From: Streptomyces naganishii JCM 4654
GTDB lineage: Bacteria; Actinomycetota; Actinomycetes; Streptomycetales; Streptomycetaceae
DNA: 64,000 nucleotides
Assembly (NCBI RefSeq): GCF_014650575.1
Contig: NZ_BMVF01000001.1
Coordinates: 434,001 to 498,000 of the forward strand
Direction of reading: 5' to 3'
The position numbers and the translations under genes are program-made. Positions within the stretch are counted from its first letter, which is position 1. Each line of letters starts with the position of its first letter. Of the stretch, positions 57,360 to 64,000 are shown piece by piece. The notes beneath the pieces are model-generated. The model did not search any database. It saw only the letters and a list, made by a program, of their open reading frames with translations, and was not told the DNA's origin.

Positions 57360-58541
57360 ATGGCCGAGGCCCAGAACATCCCCGTGGGATCCACCACCGC
57401 GGGCCAGATCGCGGTCGCCGCCGAGTCGACCGTCGCCACGCGCATGAGCGCGCCCCCGTCCTTCGACGTGGCGGACTTCCCGGTCCCGCACGGCCGCGAG
57501 GAGGAGTGGCGGTTCACCCCGCTGGAGCGGCTGCGCGGCCTGCACGACGGCACCGCCACCGCCACCGGCGAGGGCGTGAAGGTGGACGTCCAGGCCCCCG
57601 AGGGCGTCACCGTGGAGACCGTCGGCCGCGACGACGCCCGGCTCGGCAGGGCCGGCGCCCCCGTGGACCGCATCGCCGCGCAGGCCTACTCCGCCTTCGA
57701 GAAGGCCTCGGTCGTGACCGTCCCCAAGGAGACCGTCCTCGCCGAGCCGGTCCGCATCGCCGTGCACGGCCAGGGCGGCACCGCCTACGGCCACCAGGTC
57801 ATCGAGCTCGGCGCCTTCGCCGAGGCCGTCGTCGTCATCGACCACACCGGTGACGCGGTGCTCGCCGCCAACGTGGACTACCTGCTCGGCGACGGCGCCA
57901 AGCTGACCGTCGTCTCCGTCCAGGACTGGGACGACAAGTCCGTGCACGTCGCCCAGCACAACGCGCGCATCGGCCGCGACGCCTCCTTCAAGTCCGTCGT
58001 GGTCACCTTCGGCGGCGACCTGGTCCGGCTGCACCCGCGCGTGACCTATGCCGGCCCCGGCGGCGAGGCCGAGCTGATCGGCCTGTACTTCACCGACTCC
58101 GGCCAGCACCAGGAGCACCGGCTCTTCGTCGACCACAACACCCCGCACTGCAAGTCCAACGTCGTCTACAAGGGCGCGCTCCAGGGCGAGGACGCGCACG
58201 CGGTGTGGATCGGCGACGTGCTCATCGAGGCCAAGGCCGAGGGCACGGACACGTACGAGATGAACCGCAACCTCGTCCTGACCGACGGCGCCCGCGTCGA
58301 CTCCGTGCCCAACCTGGAGATCGAGACCGGCGAGATCGTCGGCGCCGGCCACGCCTCGGCCACCGGCCGCTTCGACGACGAGCAGCTCTTCTACCTGATG
58401 GCCCGCGGCATCCCCGAGCAGGACGCCCGCCGTCTGGTGGTGCGCGGCTTCTTCGCCGAGCTGGTCCAGCAGATCGGCGTCGCCGACATCGAGGCGCGGC
58501 TGATCGAGAAGATCGAGGCCGAGCTGGAGGCCACCGTCTGA
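57360..58541 (+). CDS. sufD: Fe-S cluster assembly protein SufD
   Basis: A 393-residue SufD, partner of SufB in the SufBC2D complex. An N-terminal variable region (FPVPHGREEEWRFTPLERL, the usual short motif) is followed by the right-handed beta-helix and the conserved C-terminus RGIPEQDARRLVVRGFF with the conserved His earlier (VDHNTPHCKSNVVYKG). ATG at 57360, with GGAAAG upstream but widely spaced. Its stop overlaps the next gene by one base (TGATG). Confidence 0.95.
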   Translation: MAEAQNIPVGSTTAGQIAVAAESTVATRMSAPPSFDVADFPVPHGREEEWRFTPLERLRGLHDGTATATGEGVKVDVQAPEGVTVETVGRDDARLGRAGAPVDRIAAQAYSAFEKASVVTVPKETVLAEPVRIAVHGQGGTAYGHQVIELGAFAEAVVVIDHTGDAVLAANVDYLLGDGAKLTVVSVQDWDDKSVHVAQHNARIGRDASFKSVVVTFGGDLVRLHPRVTYAGPGGEAELIGLYFTDSGQHQEHRLFVDHNTPHCKSNVVYKGALQGEDAHAVWIGDVLIEAKAEGTDTYEMNRNLVLTDGARVDSVPNLEIETGEIVGAGHASATGRFDDEQLFYLMARGIPEQDARRLVVRGFFAELVQQIGVADIEARLIEKIEAELEATV

Positions 58542-58858
58542 TGGCCTACGTACGTGTCTGCGGGCTGAGCGAGCTGGAGGAGGACACCCCGAAGCGGGTG
58601 GAACTCGACGGCACGCCCATCTCCCTGGTGCGCACCTGCGACGAAGTCTTCGCGGTCTACGACATCTGCTCCCACGCCAACGTCTCGCTCGCCGAGGGCG
58701 AGGTCGACGACTGCCACATCGAGTGCTGGCTGCACGGCTCGCGCTTCGACCTCCGCTCCGGCAAGCCCGACGCGCTCCCCGCGACGCGCCCCGTCCCCGT
58801 ATACCCCGTAAAGATCGAAGGGGACGACGTGCTCGTCTCCCTCTCCCAGGAGTCCTGA
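58541..58858 (+). CDS. Rieske-type [2Fe-2S] ferredoxin inside the suf operon
   Basis: A 105-residue soluble Rieske ferredoxin like the ferredoxin subunits of biphenyl-type dioxygenases. The ligands are C43 and H45 (CSH) and C62 and H65 (CWLH), with no second Cys pair for a disulfide, so it is the low-potential ferredoxin type. No oxygenase is nearby. Its fixed place between sufD and sufC suggests a job in Fe-S assembly, for example electron supply to SufBCD or a cluster carrier, but this is inference. It overlaps sufD by one base and is followed by sufC after eight. Confidence 0.88.
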   Translation: MAYVRVCGLSELEEDTPKRVELDGTPISLVRTCDEVFAVYDICSHANVSLAEGEVDDCHIECWLHGSRFDLRSGKPDALPATRPVPVYPVKIEGDDVLVSLSQES

Positions 58859-58865
58859 GGAACCC

Positions 58866-59626
<761 letters not shown>

Positions 59627-59630
<4 letters not shown>

Positions 59631-60883
59631 CACAGCTGCCGGGCCTCCTCGACACCGAGGCGATCCGCAAGGACTTCCCCGTCCTGGACCGGCTGGTCCA
59701 CGACGACAGGAAGCTCGTGTACCTGGACAACGCGGCGACGTCGCAGAAGCCGCGCCAGGTGCTGGACGCCCTGAGCGAGTACTACGAGCGCTACAACGCC
59801 AACGTCCACCGCGGTGTGCATGTGCTCGCCGAGGAGGCCACGGCGCTGTACGAGGGCGCGCGCGACAAGGTCGCCGCGTTCATCAACGCGCCCAGCCGCG
59901 ACGAGGTGATCTTCACCAAGAACGCCTCCGAGTCGCTCAACCTCGTGGCGAACATGCTCGGCTGGGCCGACGAGCCCTACCGGGTGGACCACGAGACCGA
60001 GATCGTCATCACGGAGATGGAGCACCACTCCAACATCGTCCCCTGGCAGCTGCTCGCGCAGCGCACGGGCGCGAAGCTGAAGTGGTTCGGCCTGACCGAC
60101 GACGGCCGGCTCGACCTGTCCCGCATCGACGAGATCATCACCGAGAAGACGAAGATCGTCTCCTTCGTGCTGGTGTCCAACATCCTGGGCACGGTCAACC
60201 CGGTCGAGGCGATAGTGCGCCGCGCCCAGGAGGTCGGCGCGCTGGTCTGCGTCGACGCCTCCCAGGCCGCTCCGCACATGCCGCTGGACGTGCAGGCCCT
60301 CCAGGCCGACTTCGTGGCCTTCACCGGCCACAAGATGTGCGGCCCGACCGGCATCGGCGTCCTGTGGGGCCGCCAGGAGCTGCTGGAGGACCTGCCTCCG
60401 TTCCTCGGCGGCGGCGAGATGATCGAGACCGTGTCGATGCACTCCTCGACGTACGCGCCCGCCCCGCACAAGTTCGAGGCGGGCACCCCGCCGATCGCTC
60501 AGGCGGTCGGCCTCGGCGCGGCGATCGACTACCTCGGCTCGATCGGCATGGACAGGATCCTCGCCCACGAGCACGCCCTCACCGAGTACGCGGTGAAGCG
60601 GCTGGCCGAGGTCCCGGACCTGCGCATCATCGGCCCCACCACGGCCGAGGACCGCGGCGCCGCGATCTCCTTCACGCTCGGCGACATCCACCCGCACGAC
60701 GTGGGCCAGGTCCTCGACGAGCAGGGCATCGCGGTCCGTGTCGGCCACCACTGCGCGCGGCCCGTCTGCCTGCGGTACGGAATTCCCGCGACCACGCGAG
60801 CGTCGTTCTATCTGTACTCCACTCCGGCCGAGATCGACGCTCTGGTCGAGGGCCTGGAGCACGTACGGAACTTCTTCGGATGA
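59627..60883 (+). CDS. sufS: Cysteine desulfurase SufS
   Basis: A 418-residue type II cysteine desulfurase supplying sulfur from cysteine as persulfide. The PLP lysine is K236 in AFTGHKMCGPTG, and the active-site Cys is C376 in VGHHCARPVC. The N-terminal VYLDNAATSQKP and NVHRGVHVLAEEAT blocks are conserved. The GTG at 59627 overlaps the sufC stop. SufU, the usual Gram-positive sulfur acceptor, is encoded immediately downstream. Confidence 0.95.
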
Positions 60884-60894
60884 GGGGCTGAGGC

Positions 60895-61362
60895 GTGAAG
60901 CTGGACTCCATGTACCAGGAAGTCATCCTGGACCACTACAAGAACCCGCACGGGCGGGGCTTGCGGGACGGCGACGCCGAGGTGCACCACGTCAACCCGA
61001 CGTGCGGCGACGAGATCACGCTGCGCGTCAAGTACGACGGCACGACGATCAGCGACGTCTCGTACGAGGGCCAGGGCTGTTCCATCAGCCAGGCCTCGGC
61101 GTCCGTGCTGAACGAACTCCTCGTCGGCAAGGAGCTGGCGGAGGCGCAGAAGATCCAGGAGACCTTCCTGGAGCTGATGCAGTCCAAGGGGAAGATCGAG
61201 CCCGACGACGCGATGGAGGACGTCCTGGAGGACGCGGTGGCGTTCGCCGGGGTGTCGAAGTACCCGGCCCGGGTCAAGTGCGCCCTGCTGAGCTGGATGG
61301 CCTGGAAGGACGCGACGGCCCAGGCGCTGGACGGCGCCGACGCCGAAAGGAAGACGGCATGA
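60895..61362 (+). CDS. sufU: SufU-type sulfur-transfer protein
   Basis: A 155-residue NifU/IscU-fold protein of the SufU class. Zinc/sulfur ligands are C37 (TCGDE, with D39), C62 (GQGCSISQASAS) and C129 (VKCALLSW). The insertion between the second and third Cys regions is the SufU hallmark that separates it from IscU. The GTG at 60895 follows a short gap after sufS. It takes sulfur from SufS C376 and passes it to the SufB scaffold. It overlaps the next gene as ATGA. Confidence 0.93.
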   Translation: MKLDSMYQEVILDHYKNPHGRGLRDGDAEVHHVNPTCGDEITLRVKYDGTTISDVSYEGQGCSISQASASVLNELLVGKELAEAQKIQETFLELMQSKGKIEPDDAMEDVLEDAVAFAGVSKYPARVKCALLSWMAWKDATAQALDGADAERKTA

Positions 61363-61691
61363 GCGAGACCGTGGAGATGAAGCCGGCCTCGGAGGAGGAG
61401 CTCCGCGAGGCCCTGATGGACGTGGTCGACCCCGAGCTGGGCATCGACGTCGTCAACCTGGGTCTCATCTACGGCATCCACGTCGACGAGTCGAACATCG
61501 CGACCGTCGACATGACCCTGACCTCGGCGGCCTGCCCGCTGACCGACGTGATCGAGGACCAGGCCAAGTCCGCCACCGACGGCCTGGTCAGCGAGCTGCG
61601 CATCAACTGGGTCTGGATGCCGCCGTGGGGCCCCGACAAGATCACCGACGACGGCCGCGAGCAGCTGCGGGCGCTGGGCTTCAACGTCTGA
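61359..61691 (+). CDS. sufT: SufT-type metal-sulfur cluster assembly factor (MIP18/DUF59)
   Basis: A 110-residue single-domain DUF59 protein. The core has EALMDVVDPELGIDVVNLGLIYG, the DMTLTSAACPLTDVIEDQA segment with the conserved Cys, and VWMPPWGPDKITDDGREQL. Bacterial SufT helps mature Fe-S proteins under high demand. Here it is the last gene of the suf operon, with a 4-bp overlap with sufU, and is followed by a strong hairpin. Confidence 0.9.
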   Translation: MSETVEMKPASEEELREALMDVVDPELGIDVVNLGLIYGIHVDESNIATVDMTLTSAACPLTDVIEDQAKSATDGLVSELRINWVWMPPWGPDKITDDGREQLRALGFNV

Positions 61692-61721
61692 GCCCGGGCG
61701 CACGACCGCCCACGCGGAACA

Positions 61722-61759
61722 CGGGGACGGCGAGGCCTCACGGGGCCTCGCCGTCCCCG
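61722..61759 (+). terminator. 16-bp hairpin terminator of the suf operon
   Basis: Arms 61722-61737 and 61744-61759 pair perfectly around a 6-base loop, 30 bases after the sufT stop. Confidence 0.85.
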
Positions 61760-61765
61760 CGTCTC

Positions 61766-61787
61766 GTGCACGGCACGTGCCGTGCAC
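61766..61787. promoter_or_regulatory. 22-bp perfect palindrome upstream of the SMR efflux gene
   Basis: Arms GTGCACGGCAC (61766-61776) and GTGCCGTGCAC (61777-61787) are exact reverse complements with no spacer. It lies 33 bases before the SMR start and next to a -10-like TAGGCT (61806-61811). Its form fits a TetR-type operator, though no such regulator is encoded nearby in the window. Confidence 0.55.
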
Positions 61788-61820
61788 ACGCCATGTCCGC
61801 GTCATTAGGCTCCGTGTCTT

Positions 61821-62141
61821 ATGGGATACGTGATGCTCGCCGGCGCCATCGCCGCGGAAGTCGCCGCCACCACCGCGATGAAGTACAGCGAGGGCTTCAG
61901 CCGATTCGGCCCCTCGCTGGTCACCGTCCTCGGTTACGTCCTCTCCTTCCTCCTGCTCGCCCAGACCCTGAAGACCGTCTCCATCGGCTCGGCCTACGCC
62001 ATCTGGTCGGGCGTGGGCACCGCGGCCGTGGCCGCGATCGGGCTGGTGTTCTTCGGCGAGGGGCTCGGCGTGGCCAAGGTCGCCGGGCTCGTACTGATCG
62101 TCGGCGGAGTGGTGGTGCTGAACCTCGGCGGGAGCCACTGA
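61821..62141 (+). CDS. Small multidrug resistance (SMR) efflux protein, Qac/EmrE type
   Basis: A 106-residue four-helix SMR protein. The essential Glu is E13 in GAIAAEVAATTAMKYSEGF; the TMKYSEGF stretch and AYAIWSGVGTA match the quaternary-ammonium (Qac/EmrE) branch rather than the guanidine exporter (Gdx/SugE) branch. It would function as an antiparallel dimer exporting cationic drugs against protons. A single gene rather than a paired SMR. ATG at 61821, probably leaderless, since TAGGCT lies about nine bases upstream and no Shine-Dalgarno is visible. Confidence 0.88.
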   Translation: MGYVMLAGAIAAEVAATTAMKYSEGFSRFGPSLVTVLGYVLSFLLLAQTLKTVSIGSAYAIWSGVGTAAVAAIGLVFFGEGLGVAKVAGLVLIVGGVVVLNLGGSH

Positions 62142-62230
62142 CCGGACGGGCCGATCCCCGCCCGACCGGTCCATGAGACGCCACGGGGAGCGGTTCGCCG
62201 GGGCCAGGGCGCTCACGTTAGGTTTCCCCC

Positions 62231-63220
62231 ATGACCGACACGACTGCTCCCCGCACCACCGGCGCCGTGGCCGCCGGACTCGCCACGATCGCCTCCGACG
62301 GCACCGTCCTCGACACCTGGTTCCCCGCGCCCGAGCTCACGGAAGCGCCCGGCCCGGCCGGTACCGAGCGGCTGTCCGCCGAGCGGACCGCGGAACTCCT
62401 CGGCGGCGGCGCCACCGCGGCGACCGGTCCCGACGCCCGCCGGGGCGTCGAGGTGGTCGCGGTGCGCACGGTCATCGCCTCGCTGGACGAGAAGCCGATC
62501 GACGCGCACGACGTCTACCTGCGCCTGCACCTGCTCTCGCACCGCCTGGTCAAGCCGCACGGCCTGAGCCTGGACGGCATGTTCGGCTTCCTCGCCAACG
62601 TCGCCTGGACCTCGCTCGGCCCGGTCGCCGTCGACGACATCGAGAAGGTCCGCCTCAACGCCCGCGCGGAGGGCCTGCACCTCCAGGTGACCTCGATCGA
62701 CAAGTTCCCGCGCATGACGGACTACGTCGCCCCCAAGGGCGTCCGCATCGCCGACGCCGACCGGGTCCGCCTCGGCGCGCACCTCGCCGAGGGCACCACC
62801 GTGATGCACGAGGGCTTCGTCAACTTCAACGCGGGCACCCTCGGCACCTCCATGGTCGAGGGCCGCATCTCCGCGGGCGTCGTCGTCGGCGACGGCTCCG
62901 ACATCGGCGGCGGCGCCTCCACGATGGGCACGCTCTCCGGCGGGGGCAACGTGATCATCTCCATCGGCGAGCGCTGCCTGGTCGGCGCCGAGGCGGGCGT
63001 GGGCATCGCGCTCGGCGACGAGTGCGTCGTGGAGGCCGGCCTCTACGTCACCGCGGGCACCCGCGTGACCATGCCGGACGGGGAGATCGTCAAGGCCCGC
63101 GACCTCTCCGGCGCCTCCAACATCCTCTTCCGCCGCAACTCGGTCACCGGCGCCGTCGAGGCCCGCCCGAACAACGCGGTCTGGGGCGGCCTGAACGAGA
63201 TCCTGCACAGCCACAACTGA
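62231..63220 (+). CDS. dapD: 2,3,4,5-tetrahydropyridine-2,6-dicarboxylate N-succinyltransferase
   Basis: A 329-residue DapD of the actinobacterial type, in the succinylase branch of diaminopimelate/lysine synthesis. The N-terminal half is alpha/beta; the C-terminal half is a left-handed beta-helix with hexapeptide repeats ([55 protein letters not shown]). The ATG at 62231 has no Shine-Dalgarno; TAGGTT (62219-62224) ends six bases before it, so the message is probably leaderless. A DapA-family gene end lies 0.5 kb downstream on the other strand. Confidence 0.94.
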   Translation: MTDTTAPRTTGAVAAGLATIASDGTVLDTWFPAPELTEAPGPAGTERLSAERTAELLGGGATAATGPDARRGVEVVAVRTVIASLDEKPIDAHDVYLRLHLLSHRLVKPHGLSLDGMFGFLANVAWTSLGPVAVDDIEKVRLNARAEGLHLQVTSIDKFPRMTDYVAPKGVRIADADRVRLGAHLAEGTTVMHEGFVNFNAGTLGTSMVEGRISAGVVVGDGSDIGGGASTMGTLSGGGNVIISIGERCLVGAEAGVGIALGDECVVEAGLYVTAGTRVTMPDGEIVKARDLSGASNILFRRNSVTGAVEARPNNAVWGGLNEILHSHN

Positions 63221-63238
63221 CGGCCCCGCGGGGCGCGT

Positions 63239-63739
63239 TCACGCCGTCAGGGTGGACGCGAAGTCGGCGAGGGCGGTGAAGTGGCCCTCCGTCAGGCCGG
63301 TGGCCGGGTCGACCCGTTGGAGCAGCGCGGGGGCGGGGTGCGTGTCGCGCACGTACGCCGTGTCCGCGCCGCTCTGCTCGTCGTCCACCCAGGCGAACGG
63401 GCGCCCCGCGGCGTGGGCCACGATCGCCTCGGTCTTCCAGTGCACCCCGTCGGGCCGCAGCGCGAACAGGCCGGCGCCGAAGTCGACGTACGCCAGTTCG
63501 GGCAGGCCGACGACCGGGGCGATCCAGCGGTTGGCGGCGTCCATCCACGTGGTGGCCCAGCACAGTTCGTAGCCGAGGCCGAGCAGCGCCGGGCCGTGCG
63601 CGGGGTTGAGGCGGACGAGCAGCGCCCGGCCGGGGTGCAGGGCCACCGTGATCGTCGTGTACCCCTCGGGCTTGCCCGGCTCCGCCGCCCAGGGGTTGAG
63701 GGGACCGTCGACGTCGAGAAACAGCAGCGGCCGGCTCAC
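63239..63739 (-). CDS. HAD-like hypothetical protein
   Basis: A 166-residue protein. The N-terminal LLFLDVDGPLNPW is a HAD-phosphatase motif I (DxDG) and PFAWVDDEQSGAD resembles motif III/IV with paired acids, but the central motif II is not obvious. It belongs to a Streptomyces family of unknown function. The GTG at 63739 is firm because it overlaps the stop of the upstream DapA-family gene (GTGA, 63736-63739); the TTG at 63757 is unlikely. It converges with dapD with 18 bases between. Confidence 0.75.
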   Translation of the reverse strand: MSRPLLFLDVDGPLNPWAAEPGKPEGYTTITVALHPGRALLVRLNPAHGPALLGLGYELCWATTWMDAANRWIAPVVGLPELAYVDFGAGLFALRPDGVHWKTEAIVAHAAGRPFAWVDDEQSGADTAYVRDTHPAPALLQRVDPATGLTEGHFTALADFASTLTA

Positions 63740-64000
63740 CCGGCCACGGTACGACAAGGCGCCCGCCCCGCCGGTTCCGCCGCCTCCGGTGTGTCGGCCG
63801 TCAGGCGTTCGTGGGCCGCCAGCAGGTGGGCGACCGTTTCGGGGGCGGCCGGGAGCAGGGGCGGGCGGACCGGGCCCGCGGGCAGGCCGAGGGCGTTGAG
63901 CAGGCCCTTGACGGTGACCGTGCCGGGCAGGCCGGAGGACATCACCGACTCCACGAGTTCGGTGGCCTCCTGCTGCAGCCGGGCCGCGCCCGCCGTGTCG
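63736..64000 (-). CDS. C-terminal end of a dihydrodipicolinate synthase (DapA)-family protein; 5' end outside window
   Basis: The minus-strand frame is open to the right edge; the last ~87 residues are visible, ending at 63736. The segment LVESVMSSGLPGTVTVKGLLNALGLPAGPVRPPLLP is the typical C-terminal helix region of DapA/NAL-family lyases (in which PVRPP and the KG/L pattern recur). True DapA or another family member (e.g. N-acetylneuraminate lyase or a catabolic aldolase) cannot be decided without the catalytic region. The stop overlaps the HAD-like gene start, giving an operon. Confidence 0.7.
   Translation of the reverse strand, partial: DTAGAARLQQEATELVESVMSSGLPGTVTVKGLLNALGLPAGPVRPPLLPAAPETVAHLLAAHERLTADTPEAAEPAGRAPCRTVAG

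Noticed and set aside
61690..61820. Guanidine-II (mini-ykkC) riboswitch before the SMR gene
   Set aside because: An ACGG sequence occurs in one hairpin loop, but there is no second ACGR hairpin, and the competing 16-bp stem is much stronger. The protein is of the Qac/EmrE type, not the guanidine exporter type.

Overview
This window looks like a piece of the conserved core of a Streptomyces (or very close actinobacterial) chromosome. The evidence is very high GC, GTG and TTG starts, many 4-bp stop/start overlaps, the sporulation gene whiA in the uvrC-rapZ-yvcK-whiA order, an RbpA-family protein, and a gene order that matches, from memory, the region around uvrA, gap, zwf, ctaA/ctaB, suf and dapD in S. 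coelicolor. I saw no phage genes, IS elements, CRISPR array, tRNA or rRNA.

Layout. 0-5 kb: end of an ATP-binding protein, then a TerC-family membrane protein behind a yybP-ykoY-type (Mn2+) riboswitch, a Ca2+/H+ antiporter, and an MHS-family transporter divergent from aroQ. 5-19 kb: a metallo-hydrolase, a maleylpyruvate-isomerase-like protein, uvrA with a promoter matching the RecA-independent (PafBC-type) damage motif, a LacI regulator/sugar kinase pair beside a 48-bp perfect palindrome, a Tat-targeted Rieske lipoprotein, an HTH regulator, then uvrC-rapZ-yvcK-whiA. 19-20.3 kb: a gene-free tract made of a mosaic of degenerate GC-rich repeats. 20-31 kb: a secreted zinc carboxypeptidase, gap-pgk-tpiA-secG, an RbpA-family protein, an MFS exporter and pgi.

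31-42 kb looks accessory: a FtsX-type ABC exporter with a PadR regulator, a solute-binding protein without lipobox, and an alpha-glucosidase/ABC sugar importer operon. One importer permease carries an unusual extracytoplasmic insertion with a Cna-B/SdrD-B-like domain. 42-48 kb (minus strand): tkt-tal-zwf-opcA-pgl, the pentose phosphate operon. 48-54 kb: ctaB and ctaA (heme O/A synthesis), a small conserved protein, an amidohydrolase, and a DrrAB-like ABC exporter. 54-62 kb: an AAC(3)-family acetyltransferase divergent from the suf operon (sufR-sufB-sufD-Rieske ferredoxin-sufC-sufS-sufU-sufT). A CAAC-N6-GTTG SufR-type operator lies over the sufR start and an iron-box-like dyad lies upstream. 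62-64 kb: an SMR efflux protein, dapD, a HAD-like protein and the end of a DapA-family gene.

The genes are mainly housekeeping: glycolysis and pentose phosphate flow, excision repair, Fe-S cluster and heme A supply. The most informative content is regulatory (the riboswitch with a readable ON-switch platform, the damage promoters, the SufR operator, the large palindromes) together with the repeat mosaic and the domain-inserted permease. I did not find a clearly new multi-gene system.
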